A DNA stretch of 64,000 nt, from contig NZ_RJVA01000012.1 of NCBI RefSeq assembly GCF_003751385.1, positions 62,001 to 126,000 of the forward strand. Reading direction: 5' to 3'. The DNA is from Desulfosoma caldarium (GTDB lineage: Bacteria > Desulfobacterota > Syntrophobacteria > Syntrophobacterales > DSM-9756). Shown here in pieces: positions 17,355 through 28,200 of this stretch (its first letter is position 1; the number at the start of each line of letters is the position of its first letter). The notes below the pieces were generated by a model. It made no database searches. It saw only the letters and a program-made list of their open reading frames with translations, and was not told where the DNA came from. The position numbers and the translations under genes were made by a program.

Positions 17355-18734
17355 ATGGCGGAAAAAGTCCTTTCATTGGTGGCGAGAGGGGCGGCCGTGA
17401 GCGCCGAGGAGCAGGGCGCGCCGAATGTGGCCGCAACGGAACATGACGTCGCTTTTTTGGATGATCTAGCGGTGCAGGGACACCGTGTGCAAGGGTTGCA
17501 AAAGGCCTTTCAGCGCCTATGGGCGGAAGTGGAAGGCCTGCGCGCAGAAGCCCGTTGGCAGGAAATGGTGGATCTACTGCATCCGGTGGAGGAACGTTTT
17601 CCGGAGTTTGTGGAGGCGGGTTTGGGACCGGCCCTTTGGGGCGAAGTCTCCTTTGCCTTGTCTCATCTCAAGCGCTACGACGCAGCTTTAGACCTGGCGC
17701 GTCGATGCGTTCAGGAATGTCCCGACGACTACCATGCCCATGCGCGGCTTGGCTATGTGGCCTATGATAGCCTCTATGCGGCCCGGAACCGTGAAATCCT
17801 TTTGCACCCGGAAGAACGCAAGGCTCGGCTGGAACTGGCCCACAAGCACTTGGCCACGGCTCAGGCGCTGCGTCCGGACAATGTGACCCAGTTCTACCGC
17901 CAGGGCATGCTCTACAAGGCCTTGCAGAACAAGCCGGATCGTGCTTTGCCGCTTTTTCAAACGGCGGTGAAGAACTGGGATGCTTTGGACGAGGGGCAAA
18001 AGAAGGTGCGGCATCAAGAGCGCAAAAACGTGGTCAAGGCGCTGTACCAGTGGGCTTCCTGTCTCTTGGCTTTGGGAAACCCAAAGGAAGCGCTGGCGGT
18101 GCTCACGCGTTGTGTGGAAGAAGACCATACCTCGCAGTACGTGTCCATGGTGCATAAGTACTTTGCCTTGGGCAAGGTGCATTTTGCCCTGGATAACTAC
18201 ACCGAGGCGGCTCAGGCTTTGGATTTTGCAGCAACGCAGGCCGACGGAGCGGAGCACGACTATGTGTTTGAACTGAGAGCTCGCATCGCCTTGGCGCAAA
18301 GGCGACTCGACGAGGCGGAACAGGCTTTGGCGCGCATTCCTATGGCTCGGCGCCGTCCCTACGTGTTGTGGACGGAGGCCGATGTGTTGGCAGCTCAGGG
18401 CCGGCTGGAACAGGCCAAAGGCGTGTTGAAAAAGGCAGCGGAAAAGGATCGCCGAGGGCGCCACAAGTCTTTGGTGCGGTTGGCCAAGATTGCCTTTCGG
18501 GAAAACGCCATAGAAAAGTGCCTGCAGTGGGCTCAAGAGGCCAACGCCTTTTGCCGCGAAAACTACCAAAACCCTCACGACGAAGCGCTCTTTTGGGAAG
18601 CGGCGGCCTACTACCGCCTGGGCCGCATGAAGGAAGCGTGGGAAGCGGTGTCGGAGCTTGGAATTTATCGGCCGCGTTATCCTCACCTTGCCGAACTGAA
18701 AAAGAAAATCGCCCAAGCTCTGAATGCTCGTTAG
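17355..18734 (+). CDS. TPR-repeat protein of the CRISPR adaptation operon, 459 aa
   Basis: A soluble protein made of helix-turn-helix tetratricopeptide-like repeats from about residue 80 onward: ALSHLKRYDAALDLARRCVQ, ARLGYVAYDSLY, ASCLLALGNPKEALAVLTRC, GKVHFALDNYTEAAQALDFA, RIALAQRRLDEAEQALARIP, then further units to the end. TPRs are protein-binding scaffolds. It is 9 bp upstream of the primase-polymerase gene and heads the operon that continues into cas1 and cas2. In several lineages TPR repeats are fused to the N-terminus of CRISPR-associated primase-polymerases, so this looks like the split version of that fusion. Its exact role is unknown. Confidence 0.85.
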   Translation: MAEKVLSLVARGAAVSAEEQGAPNVAATEHDVAFLDDLAVQGHRVQGLQKAFQRLWAEVEGLRAEARWQEMVDLLHPVEERFPEFVEAGLGPALWGEVSFALSHLKRYDAALDLARRCVQECPDDYHAHARLGYVAYDSLYAARNREILLHPEERKARLELAHKHLATAQALRPDNVTQFYRQGMLYKALQNKPDRALPLFQTAVKNWDALDEGQKKVRHQERKNVVKALYQWASCLLALGNPKEALAVLTRCVEEDHTSQYVSMVHKYFALGKVHFALDNYTEAAQALDFAATQADGAEHDYVFELRARIALAQRRLDEAEQALARIPMARRRPYVLWTEADVLAAQGRLEQAKGVLKKAAEKDRRGRHKSLVRLAKIAFRENAIEKCLQWAQEANAFCRENYQNPHDEALFWEAAAYYRLGRMKEAWEAVSELGIYRPRYPHLAELKKKIAQALNAR

Positions 18735-18743
18735 GAGGCGATC

Positions 18744-20426
18744 ATGAAGGAAGGGAAAAGCTCGCCGCGCACCGACGTCCATACCAAGGTGGATTACGCT
18801 CTGGTGCTGCGCACGCTGGAAAAACACATTGCCGAAAATCGTGATCCCGAATCGGTGCTGCGCCGGGTACGCCGGCCGGAATTCTGGCGACGTCTCGGCC
18901 CTGAAGACGCCTTGCGGTGCGCGAGGCTGGCCCAGGCGGCCGGTGATATGGCCGCGGCGCTGGCCGTTTTGGAATGGCTCACCACCGAGGTTCCGGACTT
19001 TGTGGAAGCCTGGCGGGAAAGAGTGGCGCTGTTGGAAATCCTGGGCAGGAAAAAACCACCTTTGGCCTCCACGTCAAACGTGTCGGCAACTCAGGGTTCG
19101 AGCGCCGAGCCCGAGACGGTGCCCGATGTTCCTTGGGACGAACCACAGCCGGTAAACGAAGAGCCCAAGGTTACGGGTTTGGGCGAAGATGAGGATTTTT
19201 CGCGAGTGGAGGGCCCGTTTTGGGAATGGCGGCGTCGCGAAGCGGCCATCGCGCGTTACCTGGAATTATTTCGAGGTCGTGAAGACTGTTTTGCGCGCCA
19301 GTGGGTGGACCGGGCCAAGGGAAGCCAGGGCTATGTGCCGGTGCGGCGGCCCATGGAGGCCGGGGACGTGTTGGAACATCTTCAGGGCCGAAAGACCTAC
19401 GGCATCTATCTTCTACAGCAGGACAGCCGTGTGCGTCTGGGCGTGATCGACGCAGATCTGGCCATGGGATTGCGTTCTTCGGAAGCCTTGAAGCAGAAGC
19501 GGGATCTGGTGCGCCGTGAGCAGCGGTACCTTTTGACGCGTCTTGTGGAATTGGGCCGTGAAAGAGGGCTACCGTGTCTGGTGGAATTCAGTGGCGGCAA
19601 AGGCTTTCATTTCTGGTTCTTTTTGGAAGAACCCTTACCGGCGGGATGGGTGCGTTCGGTGCTGCAGCGCTTGGTGGCGCGGTTGCAGCCGGATTTATCG
19701 GTCTTTCAGTTGGAAGTTTTTCCCAAACAGGACCGTTTGGAAGGCAAGGGACTGGGGAACTTGGTCAAGCTGCCGCTGGGAACGCATCGCTTGACGGGGC
19801 GGCCGTCCTATTTCGTTCACATCAAGGATCGATCCATGGATGCGCAGCTGGCCCTTTTGGAAAAGGTGCATCGCATACCGAGGGCGGTTTTTCAGAAAGC
19901 CGGTGCCGGCGGGGACGGGGCTTCGGTGTTGGTGCATCCGAGGCGGGAAAAGTGGGCGGCGGATTATCCGGAATTGGCGGTCCTTGAGGATCGCTGTGCG
20001 GCCCTGGGGCAGATTCTTGTGGAATGTCGGAATCACCACACCTTGACCGTTCGAGCGGAAAAGATTCTTTACGGCACCTTGGGGTTTTTGCCTCGAGCCA
20101 AGGTCTTGCTGCATCATGTGCTGAAGGCTCTTCCGGAGTACAACCCTCACTGGGTGGATTTTCAATTATCAAAGGTTCGAGGAACCCCACTGGGGTGCCG
20201 GAAGATTCACCGGCTTTTGGGGTTGGAAGTGCCCTGGTGTGCTTTTGACACGGACATTCGCTATGCGCATCCCCTGCTGCATTGCCCTCAATGGCAGGAG
20301 CCCGCGGGGGCGGCCAAGGCGGAACGGGTTGAAAACCTGAGGGATGCCTTGGATGGACTGAAGGAAGCCCTTCGCCTGGTGGAGCGCTTTTTGGACAGGG
20401 GGGCACCCTTGAAGCGAGTGGACTGA
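18744..20426 (+). CDS. CRISPR-associated primase-polymerase (archaeo-eukaryotic primase superfamily), 560 aa
   Basis: The catalytic core at ~195-360 has the three signatures of the archaeo-eukaryotic primase fold: Asp236-x-Asp238 in LGVIDADLA, the SGGKGFHFW motif at 283-291 with His289, and KLPLGTHRLTG with His348. The N-terminal ~100 residues are helical, followed by a linker rich in Glu and Pro. After the core, four spread cysteines (VECRNHH, LGCRKIH, PWCAF, LHCPQW) may form an iron-sulfur or zinc site as in primase large subunits. CRISPR-associated prim-pols synthesise DNA de novo and are linked to spacer acquisition. Here it lies 16 bp upstream of cas1 and next to the TPR gene. Confidence 0.9.
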   Translation: MKEGKSSPRTDVHTKVDYALVLRTLEKHIAENRDPESVLRRVRRPEFWRRLGPEDALRCARLAQAAGDMAAALAVLEWLTTEVPDFVEAWRERVALLEILGRKKPPLASTSNVSATQGSSAEPETVPDVPWDEPQPVNEEPKVTGLGEDEDFSRVEGPFWEWRRREAAIARYLELFRGREDCFARQWVDRAKGSQGYVPVRRPMEAGDVLEHLQGRKTYGIYLLQQDSRVRLGVIDADLAMGLRSSEALKQKRDLVRREQRYLLTRLVELGRERGLPCLVEFSGGKGFHFWFFLEEPLPAGWVRSVLQRLVARLQPDLSVFQLEVFPKQDRLEGKGLGNLVKLPLGTHRLTGRPSYFVHIKDRSMDAQLALLEKVHRIPRAVFQKAGAGGDGASVLVHPRREKWAADYPELAVLEDRCAALGQILVECRNHHTLTVRAEKILYGTLGFLPRAKVLLHHVLKALPEYNPHWVDFQLSKVRGTPLGCRKIHRLLGLEVPWCAFDTDIRYAHPLLHCPQWQEPAGAAKAERVENLRDALDGLKEALRLVERFLDRGAPLKRVD

Positions 20427-20442
20427 GCGGGGGAATGGGGCC

Positions 20443-21489
20443 GTGGAACGCTACTATGTTCTGGAACCGGGGACGTACCTGAGAAAGGACGGGGAGAGTC
20501 TTCTCGTCATGCGCGGAAACGAAGCCGTGGGCCGCGTGCCGCTTGAGGGGCTGGAGCAATTGGTGCTGGTGGGTTCGTCTTTAAGCGGCGCGGTGGTGCA
20601 GGAACTGGTGCGGCGCCGAGTGGAAACGGTGCTCTTGAGTCCTTGGGGCCAGTTTCGCGGGCGCTTGGTGGTGGACGAGCACAAGCACGTGGCGCGGCGC
20701 AAGGCCCAATACTTGGCCTTCAGTGACCCTAGGCAGGCGGTTCACATTGCTCGACGCATTGTGCAGGCCAAGCTGAAAAGCGGCGCTCGATTTCTTTCTC
20801 GAAGGGCCGGCGAATACGGTCTCATGGCTTTGCGAAAGACGGCGGCCCAAATGATGGGGCTGGCCCGCATGGTGGCGGTGGAGGAAAACATGGAAATGGT
20901 GCGCGGCCTGGAAGGTCGTGGGGCGCATCTTTACTTTGAGGTTTTCAAGGATTTGGTGCGCGCTCCGGGCTTCCATTTTTCGGGGAGGACCAAGAGGCCG
21001 CCGCGCGATCCCATCAATGCGCTTTTATCTTTTGTCTACACCTTACTTACCAACGAAGTTCTGACGGCGGTGAAGATCGTTGGCTTGGATCCCTATTTGG
21101 GAACTTTGCACACGGAAGAATACGGCAGGCCGTCTTTGGCCTGCGACCTGGTGGAAGAGTGGCGCACCCATTTAGGGGACCGCTTGGTTTTGGGCCTCAT
21201 TAACCGGCGTGTGGTGACCCCGGAAGATTTTGTGGAGCGAGCGGTAACGGCTGCGGATGGTGTGGATGAAGAGGATCTTCGAGCCCATCGGCCGGTGGAA
21301 ATGAAGCCCAAGATTGCCCGGGCCTTTGTGGATGCCTATGAGCGATGGATGGGGACATCGATTCAATGTCCTTTTGCGGGCACCATGAGCACCTATCGGG
21401 GTCTTATTCGGGATCAGGCCCGTCGGTTTCTTCGCTTTCTCATGGGGGAGGCGCCCACATACGAACCTTTTCCTTGGTGGACGCTTTAG
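20443..21489 (+). CDS. cas1: CRISPR integrase Cas1, 348 aa, GTG start
   Basis: Cas1 with Cas2 inserts new spacers at the leader end. The N-terminal beta domain (RVPLEGLEQLVLVG) precedes the helical catalytic domain. Metal ligands are visible as Glu157 (GLEGRGAHLYFE), His223 (LGTLHTEEYGRPSL) and Asp235/Glu238 (CDLVEEWR). It is not fused to a reverse transcriptase. The start is GTG at 20443, 16 bp after the prim-pol gene with a GGGG-rich ribosome site. The C-terminus lacks obvious extra domains. Confidence 0.96.
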   Translation: MERYYVLEPGTYLRKDGESLLVMRGNEAVGRVPLEGLEQLVLVGSSLSGAVVQELVRRRVETVLLSPWGQFRGRLVVDEHKHVARRKAQYLAFSDPRQAVHIARRIVQAKLKSGARFLSRRAGEYGLMALRKTAAQMMGLARMVAVEENMEMVRGLEGRGAHLYFEVFKDLVRAPGFHFSGRTKRPPRDPINALLSFVYTLLTNEVLTAVKIVGLDPYLGTLHTEEYGRPSLACDLVEEWRTHLGDRLVLGLINRRVVTPEDFVERAVTAADGVDEEDLRAHRPVEMKPKIARAFVDAYERWMGTSIQCPFAGTMSTYRGLIRDQARRFLRFLMGEAPTYEPFPWWTL

Positions 21490-21647
21490 TGGCGCCTGGG
21501 CCGCACGCTCTACGGCATGCTTTTTGGGAAGAACTTGTGCCAGCGGGGAAGGCTCAAAGGGCGGAAGGGGCCGTGAGGGTACCCGGCGTTTTCTGCGTGG
21601 GACGTATCGGGCGACCTTGGGCGGATTGGGTGGGCCACGAGGTGTGA
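21489..21647 (+). CDS. Possible 53-residue ORF between cas1 and cas2
   Basis: A GTG at 21489 overlaps the cas1 stop codon by one base and opens a frame ending 3 bp before cas2. It therefore fills the gap exactly, as a translationally coupled gene would. The product is tryptophan- and glycine-containing (HAFWEELVPAGKAQ, VFCVGRIGRPWADWVGHEV) with no recognised domain. It may be a real small partner of the adaptation complex, or leader DNA that happens to be open. Codon composition resembles the neighbours. I do not recognise it. Confidence 0.35.
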   Translation: MAPGPHALRHAFWEELVPAGKAQRAEGAVRVPGVFCVGRIGRPWADWVGHEV

Positions 21648-21650
21648 GTC

Positions 21651-21935
21651 ATGTCCATGTTCTATGTGGTGTGTTTTGACATCAGTGACGATCGTACGCG
21701 CTATCGCGTCGCTAAGGTCCTGAAGGGCTATGGTTATCGAGTGCAAAAGTCCGTTTTTGAGTGCCCACGGCTGACCGAAAAGAAGCTGCTGACGCTCATG
21801 GACCGTGTAGACCGGCTCATTGACCACACAACGGACACGGTGCGCTTTTACCGTCAGTGTGAAGCGTGCCTTAAGTCCTTTGAGCACGTAGGTCTGGGCC
21901 TGACGCCGGAAAGACAAAGCTACGGGGCGGTGTAA
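21651..21935 (+). CDS. cas2: CRISPR adaptation protein Cas2, 94 aa
   Basis: Cas2 is the central dimer of the Cas1-Cas2 integration complex. The first strand FYVVCFDISDD carries the conserved aspartate (Asp10), and RVAKVLKGYGYRVQKSVFEC is the family-typical helix and strand. VDHTTDTVRFYRQCEAC-like sequence completes the ferredoxin fold. Length is standard. The array leader begins right after its stop. Confidence 0.95.
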   Translation: MSMFYVVCFDISDDRTRYRVAKVLKGYGYRVQKSVFECPRLTEKKLLTLMDRVDRLIDHTTDTVRFYRQCEACLKSFEHVGLGLTPERQSYGAV

Positions 21936-22290
21936 AGTGACCGATCGCAGTTTGGAAGGAGTGGCCTGGCAGGTATGGGGACGGCACTTCGAACGGGCCT
22001 GTTTGAGGCCAAGGCATGACCAAACGGCTTAAGTTCAGGATATGCGGGCGAAAGTGCCAAGTTTTGGGAGGTCCTTTGCCCATTTGGACCGAGAATGTCT
22101 AACTCTTTGAAAACACTCAACCCACTTCCAAACGGTGCTCCGAACCGTGATAACAAAGCAATGACAACATGTTACGATGGTCGATGCCACTTCAGCGCCC
22201 GCATGAACCCCTCACAAGGTCCCCCTTAAAGAGAGGTGCTCCCAATTGCGACCCAAAAACCTTGACAGGACGCGGCTCGGCGGCCTAACA
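21936..22290 (+). promoter_or_regulatory. CRISPR leader
   Basis: The 355 bp between cas2 and the first repeat lack a credible gene and hold the array promoter and the integration signal. The first repeat here is canonical and the far end of the array is degenerate, so this is the leader end and transcription runs plus-strand. A weak candidate promoter lies at the junction: TTGACA at 22262-22267, then 18 nt, then TAACAG running into the first base of the repeat. If used, transcription would begin inside repeat 1, so another start further upstream is also possible. Confidence 0.6.
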
Positions 22291-25200
22291 GTTCGAAGGT
22301 AGGCCCCGATTCGAGGGGATTGAGACTGGGTCAACCGTATAGATTGCAAGGCCTCTACCGCGTTCGAAGGTAGGCCCCGATTCGAGGGGATTGAGACACA
22401 AAAAAAAGGCGCACTCACGTTGTGAGTGCGCCACGTTCGAAGGTAGGCCCCGATTCGAGGGGATTGAGACAAAATAATAGAACTCTATTTCACGATTCAT
22501 GCATGGTTCGAAGGTAGGCCCCGATTCGAGGGGATTGAGACGCCCTGGTCCATGATCCACCTGGAAACGTCCAGGTGCGTTCGAAGGTAGGCCCCGATTC
22601 GAGGGGATTGAGACAAATCATCCGCCTTCAACCGATGCCCCAACTTCCTCAGTTCGAAGGTAGGCCCCGATTCGAGGGGATTGAGACTTTACCTCCCATT
22701 TTTCGAGTGAACAAAAAAAAGAGTTCGAAGGTAGGCCCCGATTCGAGGGGATTGAGACTTTTTCGAGTGAACAAAAAAAAGACGCAATGGCACTGTTCGA
22801 AGGTAGGCCCCGATTCGAGGGGATTGAGACAGAATCTTTATTTGGGAACACTCCGTCTACTTCGGTTCGAAGGTAGGCCCCGATTCGAGGGGATTGAGAC
22901 ATATGGAGACCAGGAGCCAACACCTTGCTCATACCCGGTTCGAAGGTAGGCCCCGATTCGAGGGGATTGAGACAATAGCTCAGCCATTCTCTTGCCTTGT
23001 CTTCCATTGTTCGAAGGTAGGCCCCGATTCGAGGGGATTGAGACGAGTTAATGTCCCCAAGATCAACATCTTGGGGCAAATCCAGTTCGAAGGTAGGCCC
23101 CGATTCGAGGGGATTGAGACCCGCTCTGCTCCCCTTAGGTTACTCTAGCTCCCGCAATGTTCGAAGGTAGGCCCCGATTCGAGGGGATTGAGACTGAAGC
23201 GGGGCAAACAAAAAAGGGGAGACAGAGCGGCGTTCGAAGGTAGGCCCCGATTCGAGGGGATTGAGACAATCGCCCAAACCCCTCCACCATTCATGGTGAG
23301 TTGTTCGAAGGTAGGCCCCGATTCGAGGGGATTGAGACAATTCGGTATCACCCCATGAAAGCGCGAGACCGAATTGTTCGAAGGTAGGCCCCGATTCGAG
23401 GGGATTGAGACAGGGGTTAACAAAAAAAGGCGCACTCACGTTGTGTGAGTTCGAAGGTAGGCCCCGATTCGAGGGGATTGAGACGAAAGCGCGAGACCGA
23501 ATTGCCCAACTGAAAACTGCGTTCGAAGGTAGGCCCCGATTCGAGGGGATTGAGACCATTTTGGCCTCCATTGCTTGTGGTGAACAAAAAGCGTTCGAAG
23601 GTAGGCCCCGATTCGAGGGGATTGAGACGTGTGTGAGTGCGCCAAAGTTTAGCCTAGGTTTTGAAGTTCGAAGGTAGGCCCCGATTCGAGGGGATTGAGA
23701 CCTAAAGCATCCATGTCACAAGGCCTATGCTTCATGAGTTCGAAGGTAGGCCCCGATTCGAGGGGATTGAGACAAAAATACGGCTTCAGAGATTTACACT
23801 TGGCCGTAAGGTTCGAAGGTAGGCCCCGATTCGAGGGGATTGAGACTTGCTATAGAACTGGACCATAATCTCCATTTTTCTGTTCGAAGGTAGGCCCCGA
23901 TTCGAGGGGATTGAGACCTGCGACCAGGATTGCTCCTGGTCTCCAGAATCTATAGTTCGAAGGTAGGCCCCGATTCGAGGGGATTGAGACCGCGAATCCG
24001 GCTCGTATCACCGGCGGGGAACCTCATGTTCGAAGGTAGGCCCCGATTCGAGGGGATTGAGACTTGTCCGATTGACCACAACGGACCAATGGTCCGTTGG
24101 GTTCGAAGGTAGGCCCCGATTCGAGGGGATTGAGACTGTTGAGGCATCAATCCGCCCGTTGACCCAGTAGTTCGAAGGTAGGCCCCGATTCGAGGGGATT
24201 GAGACAAGAGCCCCGACAATGCCGCTTTCCACCTTGCCACGGTTCGAAGGTAGGCCCCGATTCGAGGGGATTGAGACGCTGTTTGGTTCTTCATCGAACC
24301 AAACAGCCCATTGAGTTCGAAGGTAGGCCCCGATTCGAGGGGATTGAGACCAAAGCACATTGACTCCGCCACAATCATACAGAATGATTGGTTCGAAGGT
24401 AGGCCCCGATTCGAGGGGATTGAGACCGCTTTCCATTTCACCATGGAAAACGAAGGTTGTCCGAGTTCGAAGGTAGGCCCCGATTCGAGGGGATTGAGAC
24501 TATTCCAGCTCGTCTTTCACGGCCTTGAGGCCGTAGAGTTCGAAGGTAGGCCCCGATTCGAGGGGATTGAGACATGCACTTTCTCGCACAATGGGAACTC
24601 AAAGCGTTGTTCGAAGGTAGGCCCCGATTCGAGGGGATTGAGACAATGACAGCCTGTGAAGACGATGTTGATCTTGTCTGGTTCGAAGGTAGGCCCCGAT
24701 TCGAGGGGATTGAGACAACCAAGCTTGATCCTTTCCTGGTTTCGATATGCAGGTTCGAAGGTAGGCCCCGATTCGAGGGGATTGAGACACTTGGCCGTCT
24801 TTTGTGATTAGCTTGTAATCACAAAGTTCGAAGGTAGGCCCCGATTCGAGGGGATTGAGACCAGCACTTTACATGAACACTCAACCCTAACACTTCCGTT
24901 CGAAGGTAGGCCCCGATTCGAGGGGATTGAGACCCCATGCGTCTTCACTAAACCCATGGTCAATGATAGACAGTTCGAAGGTAGGCCCCGATTCGAGGGG
25001 ATTGAGACTCCTTTTCTAATTCAATACTGATTCTCATGGCGCTGTTCGAAGGTAGGCCCCGATTCGAGGGGATTGAGACTCGCACCCCCTCGCCGACGGT
25101 CTCCCGCCGGCCGTGTTCGAAGGTAGGCCCCGATTCGAGGGGATTGAGACATCGTTTTTCTTTTGTTACGCTGATCCACATGATAAGTTCGAAGGTAGGC

Positions 25201-28200
25201 CCCGATTCGAGGGGATTGAGACGATTTGCGGTATAGATCGCAAACCCCCTGGCAGTTGAAGTTCGAAGGTAGGCCCCGATTCGAGGGGATTGAGACTTTC
25301 TTCCCCCTTTGCTCAAGTGTCTTGCGCGATGTGTTCGAAGGTAGGCCCCGATTCGAGGGGATTGAGACTTACCCGGATCCCAGCCCCGGGATCCAGGACG
25401 AGTAAGTTCGAAGGTAGGCCCCGATTCGAGGGGATTGAGACTGATATGCAGGCCCTATGATATCTATCATTTTGCCTGGTTCGAAGGTAGGCCCCGATTC
25501 GAGGGGATTGAGACATAGACAAAGGCCGATTGATTCGGCCTAAGCTCAACTAAGTTCGAAGGTAGGCCCCGATTCGAGGGGATTGAGACTTAATCCGGAA
25601 CCCGCTTCCTGGTTCCATGATTAAAGTTCGAAGGTAGGCCCCGATTCGAGGGGATTGAGACTCATACTTGTGTGTTTCAGAAATAAATTTCAACACACGG
25701 TTCGAAGGTAGGCCCCGATTCGAGGGGATTGAGACTTGTTTTTCGTGTTTCACGCGGACAAAAGCCGATTGGTTCGAAGGTAGGCCCCGATTCGAGGGGA
25801 TTGAGACCAATAAGGTTAAGCTGAACTGAAACTTGATAGGCAGAAGGTTCGAAGGTAGGCCCCGATTCGAGGGGATTGAGACCAGTAAGAAGCGTTCCTT
25901 TTTTTGTTTTAATGATACTGTTCGAAGGTAGGCCCCGATTCGAGGGGATTGAGACGATTCCGACAAGCTATCCCAGAAACGCTGGGAAACAGTTCGAAGG
26001 TAGGCCCCGATTCGAGGGGATTGAGACCGAGGTAAAGCCATTCTCGTCTTGCTCGAAGCCCACGTTCGAAGGTAGGCCCCGATTCGAGGGGATTGAGACA
26101 ACAGCTACCCTTTTGGGTTCAGTGCCCACTTGAAAATGTTCGAAGGTAGGCCCCGATTCGAGGGGATTGAGACACGATCCGGCTCGCCATACAAGCGGCC
26201 GAACCGTCTGTTCGAAGGTAGGCCCCGATTCGAGGGGATTGAGACTCGGCACGATGACCAAGGGCAACAACCCGCACGTCTGTTCGAAGGTAGGCCCCGA
26301 TTCGAGGGGATTGAGACCTGGTAAAGATTCCATTGAGGTGATTCACGATTATGGTTCGAAGGTAGGCCCCGATTCGAGGGGATTGAGACGCTTTTGATGG
26401 ACAAAAAAAAGACGCAACGGCACTGTTCGAAGGTAGGCCCCGATTCGAGGGGATTGAGACTTCTGATATCCATTTTTACTCCTCCTATCCTCATGTGTTC
26501 GAAGGTAGGCCCCGATTCGAGGGGATTGAGACCATTCATTTTCTTTAAGTTTTGCCCAATAATTATCAGTTCGAAGGTAGGCCCCGATTCGAGGGGATTG
26601 AGACCTCCCTGTAACGGTTTTCCAATATTCGAATGTGTAGGTTCGAAGGTAGGCCCCGATTCGAGGGGATTGAGACTTTGCGCCATTCGGCGCGAATGAA
26701 ATCCCATCCTTATAGTTCGAAGGTAGGCCCCGATTCGAGGGGATTGAGACTTTTTGATAAAATGAAATTCTGATCTCCATTTTTAGTTCGAAGGTAGGCC
26801 CCGATTCGAGGGGATTGAGACCTCAACATCCTCATTTAGGTTGTGGTCTACCGCAAGGGGTTCGAAGGTAGGCCCCGATTCGAGGGGATTGAGACTTTCG
26901 ACGCTTGCTCCGTTTTGATAAAATGAAATTCTGTTCGAAGGTAGGCCCCGATTCGAGGGGATTGAGACCTTCGGTCCATCTTGTTTTTATGGACCATGGC
27001 TTGTCGTTCGAAGGTAGGCCCCGATTCGAGGGGATTGAGACACAAACGTCGCGTGTTTTATCCTAACGACACAGTGTTCGCGTTCGAAGGTAGGCCCCGA
27101 TTCGAGGGGATTGAGACTCTTCGTGCACAAAAGTTAACGATTTCCCTTCATAATGTTCGAAGGTAGGCCCCGATTCGAGGGGATTGAGACGCTATCCCTT
27201 CCTTTATGATGATGTCGTTCTCTTTCTGTTCGAAGGTAGGCCCCGATTCGAGGGGATTGAGACGATGGACCATGCACCATCTTCGTAATTGCGGATTTCA
27301 GTTCGAAGGTAGGCCCCGATTCGAGGGGATTGAGACACAACGGAAATTCGAAACGTTCCCAGTCGACAACTTCGGTTCGAAGGTAGGCCCCGATTCGAGG
27401 GGATTGAGACTTGCCCAAGCGGCATAATCGTGAATTACCTCAATGGGTTCGAAGGTAGGCCCCGATTCGAGGGGATTGAGACTTCTTTGGGATCTCCATA
27501 GAGACGCCCATAGCGTCGTTCGAAGGTAGGCCCCGATTCGAGGGGATTGAGACTGAGACTTGATAGGAGAACGTCATCACTTGAAACATGGTTCGAAGGT
27601 AGGCCCCGATTCGAGGGGATTGAGACCGTTATTCCTTCCGGTGCGTCTTGCTCGTCAAATGGTTCGAAGGTAGGCCCCGATTCGAGGGGATTGAGACCAT
27701 GCGTAACCCTATCGAAGTCCGTCATGATTTGTAAGTTCGAAGGTAGGCCCCGATTCGAGGGGATTGAGACCTAATGAACCATTGTTCATCAGGGTCAACG
27801 GTATAGGTTCGAAGGTAGGCCCCGATTCGAGGGGATTGAGACCAATCATGCATCTCGATTTCTACCCACCTCCCCAATTGTTCGAAGGTAGGCCCCGATT
27901 CGAGGGGATTGAGACTATTACGCTGATCCACATGGTAACTTCCTCCTGTGCTAGGTTCGAAGGTAGGCCCCGATTCGAGGGGATTGAGACAAAAAAGGCG
28001 CACCTACACTACGTAGGTGCGCCATTGGTTCGAAGGTAGGCCCCGATTCGAGGGGATTGAGACACTGTAGCACCTTCTTTTTTTGCTTGTCCTTCCACGG
28101 GTTCGAAGGTAGGCCCCGATTCGAGGGGATTGAGACTCACGCCGCAGTATCGGCAGGTAAACCTGCCGATTTCGGTTCGAAGGTAGGCCCCGATTCGAGG

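Noticed and set aside
17688-18827. 379-codon minus-strand frame opposite the TPR gene
   Set aside because: Histidine/arginine/phenylalanine-rich shadow of the TPR gene with no family resemblance.
20443-21489. Reverse-transcriptase fusion to Cas1, looked for because of the terminator-antisense spacers
   Set aside because: The Cas1 frame is of normal length and has no RT motifs; the nearby polymerase is a primase-type enzyme instead.
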